DNA of 64,000 nucleotides from Sphingomonas kyeonggiensis (lineage in GTDB: Bacteria; Pseudomonadota; Alphaproteobacteria; Sphingomonadales; Sphingomonadaceae), in the NCBI RefSeq assembly GCF_014204495.1, contig NZ_JACHLN010000002.1, positions 868,001-932,000 on the forward strand, given 5' to 3'. The notes beneath the pieces were generated by a model. That model ran no database searches. It had not been told where the DNA came from and saw only the letters and a list, made by a program, of their open reading frames with translations. The position numbers and the translations under genes are program-made. Shown piece by piece: positions 17,836 through 28,778 of this stretch (positions are counted from its first letter, which is position 1; every line of letters starts with the position of its first letter).

Positions 17836-18556
17836 TCGGCACGAACTTCTCGGCGGTAAGGCTCGCCCCGCCGACCAGCGCGCCGTCGACATTGTCGAGT
17901 GCCAGGATCTGCGCGGCATTGGCCCCGGTCACCGACCCGCCATAGAGGATCTGGATGCCGTCGGCCTTGTCGTCGCCGATCATCATGCGCAGCTTGGCGC
18001 GGATGATCGCGTGCATCGAAGCGATCTCGTCCGCCGTCGGCGTCTTGCCGGTGCCGATCGCCCAGCGCGGTTCATAGGCGATGGTCAGCCAGCTCGGATC
18101 GGCATCGTCGGGCAGCGACTTCTCGATCTGCGACTGGACGATTCGCTCGGCGCGGCCGGCCGCGCGCTCGGCCTCGAGCTCGCCGCAGCACAGGATCACC
18201 TTGAGCCCGTGCCGGTGCGCGGCGGCAGCCTTCATATAGGCGTCGTGGCTGGTCTCATGCTGGTCGCCGCGCCGCTCGCTATGGCCGACGATGGTCAGGG
18301 TCGCCCCTTCCTCCACCAGCATCGGTGCCGAGATACAGCCGGTATGCGCGCCCTTGTCGGCCTCGTGCAGGTCCTGCGCGCCGATCGGCAGGCTGCCCGC
18401 CACCTGGGCGGCGGGATGGATCAGCGTAAAGGGCAGGCAGAGCGCGGCATCGACCGACGGATTCGCCGCAGCAGCAGAAGCAATCGCCTCGACCTCCGGC
18501 AGCTGCGCCCGCAGCCCGTGCATTTTCCAGTTCCCCGCCACCAGCTTGCGCCGCAT
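17807..18556 (-). CDS. tpiA: Triose-phosphate isomerase
   Basis: TpiA interconverts glyceraldehyde 3-phosphate and dihydroxyacetone phosphate in glycolysis and gluconeogenesis. The 249-residue product has KLVAGNWKMHG at the N-terminus (catalytic Lys), GHSERR (catalytic His) and YEPRWAIGTGKTPT (catalytic Glu and the mobile loop), then YGGSVTGANA and DGALVGGASL at the phosphate site. ATG at 18556 has GGAGG 8 nt upstream; a TTG at 18571 in the same frame is less likely. Divergent from the PpiD-like gene. Confidence 0.97.
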   Translation of the reverse strand: MRRKLVAGNWKMHGLRAQLPEVEAIASAAAANPSVDAALCLPFTLIHPAAQVAGSLPIGAQDLHEADKGAHTGCISAPMLVEEGATLTIVGHSERRGDQHETSHDAYMKAAAAHRHGLKVILCCGELEAERAAGRAERIVQSQIEKSLPDDADPSWLTIAYEPRWAIGTGKTPTADEIASMHAIIRAKLRMMIGDDKADGIQILYGGSVTGANAAQILALDNVDGALVGGASLTAEKFVPIIEAAASVS

Positions 18557-18679
18557 CACCCCAACCTCCAATTTTGTTTATTTCGTTCGCGGATAGCAGG
18601 CGGCGGCGTTCGCACAAGCTTGTCGGCTGCGCCGGGCCGCCCTAAAGCACCCGCAAACCATTCCAACGATCGGCACTTC

Positions 18680-20611
18680 ATGCTCAGCTTCTTCCGCAAT
18701 TTCACCAAGTCGCGCTACGGCCTGATTGCGGTGTTCCTGTTCCTCGGCCTGATCGCCATCGCCTTCGCGGCCGGCGACATCACCGGCATCCGCAACGGTG
18801 GTGGCGCGACGAGCAGCACGCTGGCCACGGTGGGCGGCGAGAAGATCTCCGACACCGAAGTGAAGGACCGGATCGAGCGCTTCATCCGCAACCTGCAGCA
18901 GCAGGGCCAGACGGTGACGATGGAGCAGTTCCTCGCCCAAGGCGGCCTCGACATCGCGATCGACGAGATGATCAACCAGGCCGCGCTGGTCGAATTCGGC
19001 CGCAAGTCGGGCATGTCGGTGTCGAAGAAGCTGATCGACACCGAGATCGCCAGCAACCCGGCGTTCGCCGGCATCGACGGTAAGTTCAGCCAGCAGACCT
19101 TCGAGAAGCTGCTCGCCGACAATCGCCTGGCCCCGGCGCTGTTCCGCGACAGCATGATCCGCGAGCGCTACGGCAACTGGCTGGTCAACCGCGCCACCAT
19201 CGGCACCGACGTGCCGAACGGTGTCGTCGCGCCCTATGCCTCGCTGCTGCTCGAGCGCCGCACCGGCGTGGTCGGCATGATCAACACCGCGCAGATGGAT
19301 CCGGGCGCCGATCCGGACGACAAGGCGCTGAACGCCTATTATGTCAGCCACCGCGCCCGCTATCTCGTGCCGCAGCGCCGCGTCGTGCGCTACGCCGTGG
19401 TGATGCCGGACCAGATCCGCGCCCAGCAGACCGCGACCGAAGCCGAGATCGCCGATGCCTACAAGAAGGCCGGCGCCCGCTATGCCGCCGCCGAGAAGCG
19501 CGGCGTGCGCCAGCTCGTCGTGCTCGACAAGGCGACTGCCGACAAGGTCGCCGCCGAAGTGAAGGGCGGCAAGCCGCTGGCCGACGCCGCCAAGGCCGCC
19601 GGCCTCGACGCGACCAATTTCGAAGGCATCGAGAAGCCCGAGCTCGCGCGCCAGACCACTGCCGAAATCGCCAACACGGCCTTTGCCGCTGCGCAGGGCG
19701 CGCTGGTCGGCCCGGTCAAGTCGCAGCTCGGCTGGCATATCCTGGTCGTCGAGAAGATCGAGAAGATCGCCGCCAAGTCGCTCGCCCAGGCGCATGACGA
19801 ACTCGCCTCGGAAGTCACCCAGCGCAAGACCGCCCAGGCGCTGGCCGATCTCCGCCAGAAGATCGAGGACGGCGTCGGCGACGGCAAGAACTTCGCCGAG
19901 CTGCTCGGCGATGCCAAGCTGACCGCGCAGGTCACTCCGGCGCTCGCCGCCGGCGGCACCGATCCGGAGAATGAAGCCTACAAGCCCGATCCCGCGATGG
20001 TGGCGATCATGCGCAGCGGCTTCACCTTCGAGAACCCGGACGACGACATCCAGATCGCCCAGGTCTCGCCGGAAGGCGGCTTCGCGATCGTCAAGCTCGA
20101 CCGGATCGTGGCGGCCGCGCCGCGCCCGCTCGCCAGCATCCGCGACAAGGTGAAGACCGACTATCTGGTCGACAAGGCGCTGGAGAAGGCCAAGGTCGCC
20201 GCCAATGCCGTGGTCGCCGCGCTCAACAAGGGCGTGCCGATGGACAAGGCCCTGGCCGATGCCGGTGCCAAGGGTCCGCCGCCCAAGCCGTTCGACTTCC
20301 AGCGCAAGGACATCGCGGACAAGGAACAGTTCATCAAGATGGCCTTCAGCATGCAGCCGAAAAAGGCCCGCCTGCTCGAAGCGCCCGATCGCAAGGGCTT
20401 CTACGTCGTGCTCCTCGACAAGGTGGAGCCGCATGATGCCTCGGGCGATCCGATGGCGATGGCGAACATGCGCAGCGGTCTGCAGCAGCAGATCCCGGCG
20501 GAATATGCCCGCGAGTTCATCCGCGCGATCCGCAATGACCTGAAGATCACCCGCAACGAAGCGGCGATCGCCCGCCTCCGCGCGGACCTGACCCGCCAGG
20601 GCGTCCGTTAA
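18680..20611 (+). CDS. PpiD-like membrane-anchored periplasmic foldase (SurA-N plus parvulin PPIase)
   Basis: The 643-residue protein has a short cytoplasmic start (MLSFFRNFTKSRYG), one membrane helix (LIAVFLFLGLIAIAFAAG) and a long periplasmic part. The latter comprises a SurA/PpiD N-terminal chaperone region (VGGEKISDTEVKDRIERFI) and a parvulin-like PPIase region around residues 235-375 (VPQRRVVRYAVVMPDQI ... GPVKSQLGWHILVVEKIE). A coiled C-terminal region closes the protein. PpiD-type proteins help nascent exported proteins fold at the SecYEG exit. The start is the ATG at 18680; the frame stays open far upstream, antisense to tpiA. trpE begins 4 bp after the stop, so they probably share a transcript. 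Confidence 0.9.
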   Translation: MLSFFRNFTKSRYGLIAVFLFLGLIAIAFAAGDITGIRNGGGATSSTLATVGGEKISDTEVKDRIERFIRNLQQQGQTVTMEQFLAQGGLDIAIDEMINQAALVEFGRKSGMSVSKKLIDTEIASNPAFAGIDGKFSQQTFEKLLADNRLAPALFRDSMIRERYGNWLVNRATIGTDVPNGVVAPYASLLLERRTGVVGMINTAQMDPGADPDDKALNAYYVSHRARYLVPQRRVVRYAVVMPDQIRAQQTATEAEIADAYKKAGARYAAAEKRGVRQLVVLDKATADKVAAEVKGGKPLADAAKAAGLDATNFEGIEKPELARQTTAEIANTAFAAAQGALVGPVKSQLGWHILVVEKIEKIAAKSLAQAHDELASEVTQRKTAQALADLRQKIEDGVGDGKNFAELLGDAKLTAQVTPALAAGGTDPENEAYKPDPAMVAIMRSGFTFENPDDDIQIAQVSPEGGFAIVKLDRIVAAAPRPLASIRDKVKTDYLVDKALEKAKVAANAVVAALNKGVPMDKALADAGAKGPPPKPFDFQRKDIADKEQFIKMAFSMQPKKARLLEAPDRKGFYVVLLDKVEPHDASGDPMAMANMRSGLQQQIPAEYAREFIRAIRNDLKITRNEAAIARLRADLTRQGVR

Positions 20612-20615
20612 GGGC

Positions 20616-22112
<1,497 letters not shown>

Positions 22113-22122
22113 CTTCTAAAAT

Positions 22123-22146
22123 CCTCCCCCAGCTTGCTGGGGGAGG
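22123..22146. terminator. Hairpin between convergent trpE and exported-protein genes
   Basis: The inverted repeat CCTCCCCCAGC-tt-GCTGGGGGAGG begins 10 bp after the trpE stop. Its arms match the hairpin at 2840-2858. It probably ends transcription from both sides; the flanking T tract is short, so REP function is also possible. Confidence 0.5.
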
Positions 22147-22156
22147 AATTAGCGCC

Positions 22157-22573
22157 TCAAGGAATCGCGGCGTTCTTGGCCTTCTGCTCCAGCCGCTCCT
22201 GATACCACTGCCGGATCGCGGCGCGGGTGCAGCCGGTCTGGCCGCCGGTGCCCACCGGCGAGCAGCTGTTCGGCAGCCCGGCGCGGTTGACGTCCTCGAC
22301 CATCTCGACCCGGTTGGTCCAGGCCTGCGACGCCGCGTCGTTCTTCGGCTGGTTCCGGAATTCCTTGGGGATGCGATAGGGCGATTCGCCGCCATTGGCG
22401 CAGACCACGATCTCGTCCTCGCTCTGCGGCTTGGGGCACTGTTCCTGCCCATAGAGCAGCACGCTGCGAACCCGCTTGGGCGGGCCCTGATTGTCCTGCG
22501 ACGACTGCTTGGCATCCTGCGCGATGGCAGGCGTCGCGAGCAGCGCGGCGGCGGCGAGCAAACGAACGATCAT
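22157..22573 (-). CDS. Small exported protein of unknown function
   Basis: The 138-residue protein has a clear signal peptide (MIVRLLAAAALLATPAIAQ). The mature part is charged and contains a conserved-looking segment EQCPKPQSEDEIVVCANGG followed by YRIPKEFR, and two further Cys (SCSPVG, GCTRAA), so two disulfides are possible. The C-terminal AIRQWYQERLEQKAKNAA is helical. The motif (CPxxxxDEIVVCA) is common in uncharacterised sphingomonad periplasmic proteins. ATG at 22573 is preceded by GGAG; a GTG six bases upstream is also in frame. It interrupts the run from trpE to trpG on the opposite strand. Confidence 0.75.
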   Translation of the reverse strand: MIVRLLAAAALLATPAIAQDAKQSSQDNQGPPKRVRSVLLYGQEQCPKPQSEDEIVVCANGGESPYRIPKEFRNQPKNDAASQAWTNRVEMVEDVNRAGLPNSCSPVGTGGQTGCTRAAIRQWYQERLEQKAKNAAIP

Positions 22574-22687
22574 GAACACTCCTTCTGGCGTAACAACGCC
22601 CCTCGCCGCTGGACGTGCCGCCGCACTGTGGCAAGCCCAAGGCAGCGCGTGGCTTGCCTGAACGCGATTTCATCCTAAGTGGCACGC

Positions 22688-23437
22688 ATGATCCGGCCGA
22701 TCGCCGTTGCCGGCGCCTTCCTGACGCTGACTGCCTGCGCTTCCAGTGGACGCGTTGACGACGCCTGCCGCAAGATCAGCTTCGAGGGCACCAGCTTCAC
22801 CGTCTGCCGCGCCGATCCGCAGAAGCATGACGTGCTGCTGGTCGACAAGGCCGCCGATGGCCGCCCGATGCGCGACTTCACCGGCCTCCAGCCCCGTCTC
22901 GGCGATCGCTACCCCCGCATCGCCTTTGCGATGAACGCCGGCATGTTCGACGCCGCCGGCCTGCCGATCGGCTATTATGTCGAGGACGGCGCCGAGCAGA
23001 AGCCGCTCAACCGCCGCCCCGGCCCGGGCAATTTCCACATGCAGCCCAACGGCGTGTTCTGGGGCGATGCCAAAGGCTGGCACGTCGCCACCACCGATGA
23101 TTTCGCCGCGAACAAGCCCGATCACGTCCGCTTCGCCACCCAGTCGGGGCCGATGCTGCTGATCAACGGCCAGCTCCATCCGAAGCTGGCGGACAACGGC
23201 ACGTCGCTGACCATCCGCAACGCCGTCGGTGTGGGGCTGAACGGCAGCGCCTGGTTCGCGATCAGCAACGAGCCGGTGTCGTTCGGCCGCTTCGCCCGGC
23301 TGTTCCGCGACAAGCTCGCCGCGCCCGACGCCCTCTATCTCGACGGCGCCGTCTCGCGGCTCTGGGATCCCGTATCGGATCGCCTCGACGGCGGCGTGCC
23401 CATCGGGCCGATTGTCGTGGCGCTCCAGAAGCAGTAG
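22688..23437 (+). CDS. Phosphodiester glycosidase (NAGPA-domain) lipoprotein
   Basis: The product has about 249 residues with a lipoprotein signal ([16 protein letters not shown], lipobox LTAC). The body matches the phosphodiester glycosidase (NAGPA, DUF2233-type) domain: [58 protein letters not shown], and [10 protein letters not shown]. The family includes mammalian uncovering enzyme and bacterial exopolysaccharide or cell-wall sugar phosphodiesterases. The bacterial substrate is unknown. A GTG at 22679 is an alternative start. It ends 10 bp before trpG and may be co-transcribed with it. Confidence 0.85.
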   Translation: MIRPIAVAGAFLTLTACASSGRVDDACRKISFEGTSFTVCRADPQKHDVLLVDKAADGRPMRDFTGLQPRLGDRYPRIAFAMNAGMFDAAGLPIGYYVEDGAEQKPLNRRPGPGNFHMQPNGVFWGDAKGWHVATTDDFAANKPDHVRFATQSGPMLLINGQLHPKLADNGTSLTIRNAVGVGLNGSAWFAISNEPVSFGRFARLFRDKLAAPDALYLDGAVSRLWDPVSDRLDGGVPIGPIVVALQKQ

Positions 23438-23447
23438 CGCAGGCATC

Positions 23448-24032
23448 ATGATCCTCGTCATCGACAATTACGACAGCTTCACCTGGAACCTCGTCCACTA
23501 TCTGATGGAGCTGGGCACCGACGTGCACGTGGTGCGCAACGACGCGCTTACCGCGCGCGACGCCGTTGCCAGCAATGCCCAGGCGTTCCTGATCTCGCCG
23601 GGGCCCTGCACCCCCAATGAAGCGGGGATCAGCCTCGACCTCGTCGCCGCCTGCGCCGATCTCCGGAAACCGCTTCTGGGCGTTTGCCTCGGCCACCAGG
23701 CGATCGGCCAGCATTTCGGCGGCTCTGTGGTCCGCGGAGGCCTGATGCACGGCAAGACCAGCCCGGTTACGCATGACGGCACCGGCCTGTTCGAATCCCT
23801 CCCCTCCCCCTTCACCGCCACCCGCTATCACTCGCTGATCGTCACCGACATTCCGGAGGAGCTGGTGGTCAACGCCACCTCGGACGACGGGCATGTCATG
23901 GGCTTCCGGCACAGGGAGCTGCCGATCCACAGCGTGCAGTTCCATCCCGAGAGCATCGCCACCGAGCATGGCCATGCGATGCTGGCCAACTTCCTCAAGC
24001 TCGCCGGGATCGAGGCGCACGCGCTGGCCTGA
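23448..24032 (+). CDS. trpG: Anthranilate synthase component II (glutamine amidotransferase)
   Basis: The 194-residue class I glutamine amidotransferase hydrolyses glutamine and channels ammonia to TrpE. It has [15 protein letters not shown] at the start, the oxyanion segment [12 protein letters not shown], catalytic Cys80 in [13 protein letters not shown], and the His-x-Glu dyad in [16 protein letters not shown]. Some bacteria use the same subunit (PabA) for p-aminobenzoate; no second copy is in the window. ATG at 23448; the frame is open further upstream but the family start is here. Confidence 0.95.
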   Translation: MILVIDNYDSFTWNLVHYLMELGTDVHVVRNDALTARDAVASNAQAFLISPGPCTPNEAGISLDLVAACADLRKPLLGVCLGHQAIGQHFGGSVVRGGLMHGKTSPVTHDGTGLFESLPSPFTATRYHSLIVTDIPEELVVNATSDDGHVMGFRHRELPIHSVQFHPESIATEHGHAMLANFLKLAGIEAHALA

Positions 24033-24140
24033 ACCTGCAAATCTTTGCGACAATTTCGGGCGCGCGGTGACATAGCCGCGCGACGTCGCGCCGCCACTGT
24101 CTCCACCATGGCCCGATCCCGGGCCCGATGGAGAGTGCAA

Positions 24141-24497
24141 ATGAACCACAAGCTGCAGCTGGTCGCCGCGACGCTGGCCGGCGTGCTCGTCACGGTCGCC
24201 GCGGGCGGCATCGCGATGGCAAGCATGGGCCGCGGCCCGATGGGCCCCTTCGCCCGCGCCGATGCCAATGGCGACGGCGTCGTCACCCGTGCCGAATGGG
24301 TCACGGCGGCGAACGCCCGCTTCGACACCTTCGATACCAACCATGACGGCAAGCTGGTCATCGGCGAGATCCCGCCCGCCCCGCGCGGCCATGGCCGCCA
24401 TCACGGACCGCACGGGTTCGATGGTCCGGAAGACGGGCCGGACGATGCCACCCCCGCCGCCCCGCCGGCACAGGCCCAGCCGGGCAACGCGAACTGA
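24141..24497 (+). CDS. Exported EF-hand protein
   Basis: A 118-residue protein with a signal peptide or N-terminal anchor (LQLVAATLAGVLVTVAAGGIAMA). Two consecutive EF-hand loops follow, DANGDGVVTRAEW and DTNHDGKLVIGEI, each with Asp/Asn at loop positions 1, 3, 5 and Glu at 12. The C-terminal third is low-complexity: His/Gly-rich (RGHGRHHGPHG) then Pro/Ala-rich. Calcium-binding in the periplasm is likely; metal binding by the His stretch is possible. ATG at 24141 has GGAGAG upstream, deciding against the open frame that starts at 24045. Confidence 0.8.
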   Translation: MNHKLQLVAATLAGVLVTVAAGGIAMASMGRGPMGPFARADANGDGVVTRAEWVTAANARFDTFDTNHDGKLVIGEIPPAPRGHGRHHGPHGFDGPEDGPDDATPAAPPAQAQPGNAN

Positions 24498-24506
24498 GCC
24501 ACCGGC

Positions 24507-24541
24507 TTCCGCCACCCCGAACCTGGTGCGGGGTGACGGAA
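24507..24541. terminator. Hairpin downstream of EF-hand gene
   Basis: The inverted repeat TTCCGCCACCCCG-aacctggtg-CGGGGTGACGGAA (one mismatch) starts 9 bp after the stop codon. It is stable but has no T tract; it may be a terminator or an mRNA-stabilising stem. Confidence 0.4.
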
Positions 24542-24599
24542 GGCCGCTCATCCATCAGTAGGATTTGACGCGGGAGCGCAACGAGCTAGCCTCTCTTCC

Positions 24600-26135
24600 G
24601 TGACCTTCTTCGAGAGCCTCGTCGCGTTGCTCGCGCTGGCGGTCCTGCTGCTGCAGGTCTCGCGACGGACTCCGATTTCCTATCCGACGATGCTCGCCGC
24701 CGCCGGCGTGATCGTCGCGACCATTCCGGGCTCGCCCAATATCGCGCTCGACGGGCACACCGCGATGGCATTGTTCATCGCCCCCGTCCTGCTCGATGCC
24801 GCCTTCGACTTTCCCCTGGCGGCGATCCGCCGGCTGTGGCGCCCGCTCGTCTCGCTCGCCGTGGTCGCGGTGCTGCTTTCCACCGCCGTGGTCGCCTGGA
24901 TCGGCTGGGCGTTCGCCGGACTGCCGATCGCCGCCGCGATCGCACTCGGCGCCATCGTCGCCCCGCCCGACGCCGCCGCCGCCACCACCGTCCTCCAGTC
25001 CGCCGCGCTGCCCCGGCGCACCGTCCAGGTGCTCACCGGCGAGAGCCTGCTCAACGACGCCACGGCACTCCTGCTCTTCGGCGCCGCGCTCGCGGTGCAG
25101 AGCCATGGCGGGATCGACGCCATGGTCGCCACCCGGCTGAGCCTCGCGGTGCCCGGCGGCATCGCGCTCGGCCTGTTCTGCGGCTGGGCGATGGGCAGGC
25201 TGATGCCCTTCGTCCGTGGCTCGTTCGGCGGCAATCTGTTCGAGTTCGTCAACACCTGGATCGCCTGGATCCTCGCCGAGCGGCTCGGCCTCTCCGCCGT
25301 GCTCTGCGTCGTCACCTGCGCGATGTACGTCGCCAATTCGCCCAACGTGACGATCAGCGCGCGCAACCGCGTCCAGTCCTTCGCGGTATGGGGCGTCGGC
25401 GTCTTCGTCCTCAATGTCGTCGCTTTCCTGCTGATGGGCATGCAGGCGCGCCAGATCGTCGCCGAGATGGAGCCCGATCGCCTGCGCGAGGCCGCGATCT
25501 TCGCGGGGCTGGTGGTACTCGGCGTGATCGTCACCCGCATGGCCTGGTCGCTGGCCTATAACCTTATCGTCCGCGCCTTCCCGATGATCCGCGGCAACCT
25601 GCCCCCGCCCAGCTTCGCGCAGAGCGTCGTGGTCGGCTGGTGCGGGATGCGCGGGCTGGTGACTCTCGCAACCGCCTTCGCGCTGCCGCACGATTTCCCC
25701 CAGCGCGACCTGATCGTGCTCTCTGCCTTCGCCGTGGTGCTGGCGACGCTGGTGCTGCAGGGCCTGACTCTCGCCCCGCTGATCAAGCTGCTCGGCCTGG
25801 CCGGCAAGGGCGACGGCGAGGAGCTGCTCAACAAGGCGCGCCGCAAGCTAGCCGAAGCCGCCATCGCCGCACTGGAAGTCGAGCAGGGCAAGGTCGCCGA
25901 CGAGACCCGCCGCCAGTTCGAGATCGACCGCAACGGCGCCGACAATGTCTGCCCCGAGTTCGACGCGCGCCAGCGCCTCCAGCTCTGCGCCGTCGCCGCC
26001 CAGCGCGACAAGCTCGACGAGCTGCGCGACACCGATGTGATCGGCCAGGATCTCTACGAGCAGCTCCAGGAAGAGCTCGACTGGCGCGACCTGGCGATCA
26101 GCCCCGAGGGGCGGCATTTGATCGAGCAGGGGTGA
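24600..26135 (+). CDS. CPA1-family Na+/H+ (cation/proton) antiporter
   Basis: The 511-residue protein has about 12 hydrophobic helices in residues 1-400. These contain the CPA1 core motifs ALGAIVAPPDAAAATTV (ion-binding region; consensus AxVxxTDPVA) and LTGESLLNDATALLLF (GESLxND), plus WCGMRGLVTLATAFALP (GxRG) near helix 11. A cytoplasmic C-terminal tail of about 110 charged residues follows. Such proteins exchange Na+ or K+ for protons in pH and ion homeostasis. GTG start at 24600. It lies between trpG and trpD. Confidence 0.92.
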   Translation: MTFFESLVALLALAVLLLQVSRRTPISYPTMLAAAGVIVATIPGSPNIALDGHTAMALFIAPVLLDAAFDFPLAAIRRLWRPLVSLAVVAVLLSTAVVAWIGWAFAGLPIAAAIALGAIVAPPDAAAATTVLQSAALPRRTVQVLTGESLLNDATALLLFGAALAVQSHGGIDAMVATRLSLAVPGGIALGLFCGWAMGRLMPFVRGSFGGNLFEFVNTWIAWILAERLGLSAVLCVVTCAMYVANSPNVTISARNRVQSFAVWGVGVFVLNVVAFLLMGMQARQIVAEMEPDRLREAAIFAGLVVLGVIVTRMAWSLAYNLIVRAFPMIRGNLPPPSFAQSVVVGWCGMRGLVTLATAFALPHDFPQRDLIVLSAFAVVLATLVLQGLTLAPLIKLLGLAGKGDGEELLNKARRKLAEAAIAALEVEQGKVADETRRQFEIDRNGADNVCPEFDARQRLQLCAVAAQRDKLDELRDTDVIGQDLYEQLQEELDWRDLAISPEGRHLIEQG

Positions 26136-26159
26136 CCCCCTCAACATCAGCCAATCCAG

Positions 26160-26237
26160 TTCCCCGGCGAAGGCCGGGGCCCAGGGTTTCTCTGCCGTGT
26201 CGCTTGTGACCCTGGCCCCCGGCTTTCGCCGGGGAGC
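26160..26237. repeat. Palindromic repeat, family B, copy 2 (inverted)
   Basis: Outer hairpins TTCCCCGGCGAAGGCCGGGG and CCCCGGCTTTCGCCGGGGA frame an inner CCCAGGGTTTCTCTGCCG segment. That segment is the reverse complement of the centre of the copy at 10235-10313. It sits between the antiporter gene and trpD. Confidence 0.85.
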
Positions 26238-26298
26238 AGTTAGCTCGGTAAAGCAGGAATTTCTCGACATCCCATATTGGGGTATCAATAGAGCCCCT

Positions 26299-27291
26299 GT
26301 GACCAATTTCACCCTCCTCCCCGATCCCGCGTCCCCGCTCGCGCGCGAGTCCGCCGCCCAGGCCTTTGCCGACATCCTCGACGGCAAGGTGGCCGAGCCC
26401 GAGATCGAGCGTTTCCTGATCGACCTGTCGGTGCGCGGCGAGACCAGCATCGAGATCGCCGAGGCCGCCCGGGCGATGCGCGCGCGCCTGATCCCGATCT
26501 CGGCACCCGAAGGTGCGATCGACGTCTGCGGCACCGGCGGCGATGGGCATCACACGCTCAACGTATCGACCGCGGTCAGCCTGGTCGTAGCCGCAGCTGG
26601 CGTGCCGGTCGCCAAGCATGGCAACCGCGCGGCATCGTCCAAGTCGGGCGCGGCGGACACGCTCGAAGCGCTCGGCCTCGATCTCGACCGCGCCGGCGCC
26701 CGCGCCGAGGAATCGCTCAACGAGCTCGGCATCGCCTTCCTCTTCGCCCAGGCGCACCACCCCTCGCTCGCCCGGATCGGGCCGCTGCGCCGCCGGATCG
26801 GACGCCGCACCATCTTCAACCTGATGGGCCCGCTGGCGAACCCCGCCCATGTCCGCCGCCAGCTGATCGGCATCGCCCGCCCCGATTACGCGCCGATCTA
26901 TGCCGAGGCACTCGAGCAGCTCGGCGTCGACAGCGCCGCGATCGTCTCGGGCGAGGAAGGGCTGGACGAACTCTCCACCGAGCATGCCAGCGTCGTGGTC
27001 AGCATCGGCAGCTCAGGCCTGCCCAAGCGCATCACCCCGGAGGATGCCGGCCTTCCCCGCCATCCGCTGGTCGCGATCCGCGGCGGCGGCCCGGAGTATA
27101 ATGCCCTCGCCCTGCACCACCTACTCGAAGGCGAGCCTGGCCCCTATCGCGACGCCGTGCTGCTCAACGCCGCCGCCGCCCTTGTCATCGCCGGGGAGGC
27201 CAGCGACCTGCGCGCCGGTGCCGAGGAAGCTGCCGAGACGATCGACAAGGGCCTTGCCAAGGCGCTGCTCGCCTGCTGGATCGCCTTCTGA
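26299..27291 (+). CDS. trpD: Anthranilate phosphoribosyltransferase
   Basis: TrpD transfers the phosphoribosyl group of PRPP to anthranilate. The 330-residue protein carries the PRPP loop [38 protein letters not shown] and [19 protein letters not shown], then [19 protein letters not shown], all diagnostic. The start is taken as GTG at 26299 ([10 protein letters not shown]), since the open frame further upstream runs into the repeat; the ribosome-binding site is weak. The stop overlaps trpC by one base (TGATG). Confidence 0.95.
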   Translation: MTNFTLLPDPASPLARESAAQAFADILDGKVAEPEIERFLIDLSVRGETSIEIAEAARAMRARLIPISAPEGAIDVCGTGGDGHHTLNVSTAVSLVVAAAGVPVAKHGNRAASSKSGAADTLEALGLDLDRAGARAEESLNELGIAFLFAQAHHPSLARIGPLRRRIGRRTIFNLMGPLANPAHVRRQLIGIARPDYAPIYAEALEQLGVDSAAIVSGEEGLDELSTEHASVVVSIGSSGLPKRITPEDAGLPRHPLVAIRGGGPEYNALALHHLLEGEPGPYRDAVLLNAAAALVIAGEASDLRAGAEEAAETIDKGLAKALLACWIAF

Positions 27292-28079
27292 TGTCCACGA
27301 TCCTCGATACCATCATCGCCACCAAGCACGGCGAAGTCGCCACGCGGCGCAAGGCGACCTCGCTGGCCGATCTCCAGGCCCTGGCGCTCACCCGCACGCC
27401 CCCGCGCGGCTTCAAGGCCGCGCTGGACGCAAAGGCAGCCGCCGGCGGCTATGGCCTCATCGCCGAGATCAAGAAGGCCAGCCCGTCCAAGGGGCTGATC
27501 CGCGCCGATTTCGATCCCCCGGCCCATGCCCGCGCCTATCAGGCAGGCGGCGCCGCCTGCCTCTCGGTGCTGACCGACCTGGAATATTTCCAGGGGCATG
27601 AGGACTATCTGATCGCCGCCCGCGCCGCCTGTGATCTGCCGGTGATCCGCAAGGACTTCATGGTCGATCCCTGGCAGGCACTCGAATCGCGTGCGATCGG
27701 CGCCGATGCGATCCTGATCATCGTCGCCGCGCTGGAAGACGCGCAGATGGCCGAGATCGAGGATGCCGCTCTCGGCCTCGGCATGGACGTGCTGGTCGAG
27801 GTGCATGACGCCGACGAGCTCGAGCGCGCGCTGAAGCTGCGCTCGCGCCTGATCGGGGTGAACAACCGCAACCTCAAGACCTTCGAGGTCGACGTCCAGA
27901 AGACCTATGACCTGGTCGGCCAGGCGCCCAGGGACTGCACCTTCGTCGCCGAAAGCGGGCTGAACAGCCGCGCCGACCTCGACGCGATGGCCGCGCACGA
28001 TATCCGCTGCTTCCTCGTCGGCGAGTCCCTGATGCGCCAGGACGATGTCGAGGCGGCAACCCGGGCGCTGGTCGGGTGA
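27291..28079 (+). CDS. trpC: Indole-3-glycerol-phosphate synthase
   Basis: TrpC closes the indole ring from carboxyphenylamino-deoxyribulose phosphate. The 262-residue TIM-barrel has [21 protein letters not shown] (catalytic Lys), [56 protein letters not shown] and FLVGESLMR, in the right order. It is a monofunctional enzyme without the PRAI domain. It is coupled to trpD (1-bp overlap) and to moaC (GTGA overlap). Confidence 0.97.
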   Translation: MSTILDTIIATKHGEVATRRKATSLADLQALALTRTPPRGFKAALDAKAAAGGYGLIAEIKKASPSKGLIRADFDPPAHARAYQAGGAACLSVLTDLEYFQGHEDYLIAARAACDLPVIRKDFMVDPWQALESRAIGADAILIIVAALEDAQMAEIEDAALGLGMDVLVEVHDADELERALKLRSRLIGVNNRNLKTFEVDVQKTYDLVGQAPRDCTFVAESGLNSRADLDAMAAHDIRCFLVGESLMRQDDVEAATRALVG

Positions 28080-28543
28080 GCGACCTCACCCATCTCGACG
28101 AGACCGGCGCCGCGCGCATGGTCGATGTCGCGGGAAAGGCCGTCACCGCGCGTGAGGCGGTCGCCAGCGGCCGGATCGAGATGTCGCGCGAAGCCGCCGC
28201 CGCGATCCGCGCCGGTGCGGTGAAGAAGGGCGACGTCCTCGCCACCGCGCGCATCGCCGGGATCATGGCCGCCAAGCGCACCGCCGAGCTGATCCCGCTA
28301 TGCCATCCGCTGCCGCTGACCAGGGTCGCGGTAGACCTCGCCCCCGACGAAACCGGCGTCACCGTAACGGCCACCGCCGCCACCGAGGCCCAGACCGGCG
28401 TCGAGATGGAAGCGCTCACCGCCGTCTCCACCGCGCTGCTCACTCTCTACGACATGGCCAAGGCGCTCGATAAGGGCATGACCATCGGCGAGATTCGCCT
28501 GCTCTCCAAGAAGGGCGGCAAGTCGGGCGACTGGGTGGCCTGA
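28076..28543 (+). CDS. moaC: Cyclic pyranopterin monophosphate synthase
   Basis: MoaC, with MoaA, makes cyclic pyranopterin monophosphate, the first molybdopterin intermediate. The 155-residue protein shows the family motifs [68 protein letters not shown] and [18 protein letters not shown] start overlaps the trpC stop (GTGA). In many relatives moeA follows directly; here about 8 kb intervenes. Confidence 0.96.
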   Translation: MSDLTHLDETGAARMVDVAGKAVTAREAVASGRIEMSREAAAAIRAGAVKKGDVLATARIAGIMAAKRTAELIPLCHPLPLTRVAVDLAPDETGVTVTATAATEAQTGVEMEALTAVSTALLTLYDMAKALDKGMTIGEIRLLSKKGGKSGDWVA

Positions 28544-28554
28544 GGGGCTTCAAA

Positions 28555-28695
28555 TTCCCCTCCCTGCAAGGGAGGGGTTAGGGGTGGGTTAGGAAAGGCC
28601 GGGCTCGATGCCCGGCCTTTTCTTTGTCACCACCGGCTCGCTGGGCTCGCTACGCTCGCAACCCACCCCCGGCCCCTCCCTTGCAGGGAGGGGAG
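28555..28695. repeat. Palindromic intergenic repeat, family A, copy 3
   Basis: Third copy of the unit seen at 881-1021 and 2199-2350, with terminal CCCCTCCCTGCAAGGGAGGGG palindromes and the central AAAGGCCGGGCTCGATGCCC hairpin. It begins 12 bp after the moaC stop. It marks the left edge of the segment separating moaC from moeA. Confidence 0.85.
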
Positions 28696-28778
28696 AAAGA
28701 AGGGCCGCAGCGAAAATTCGCGTGACAGCACCCCCACGCCGATATACTTAGTCTAATACCTAACTATAAGAGGATGCC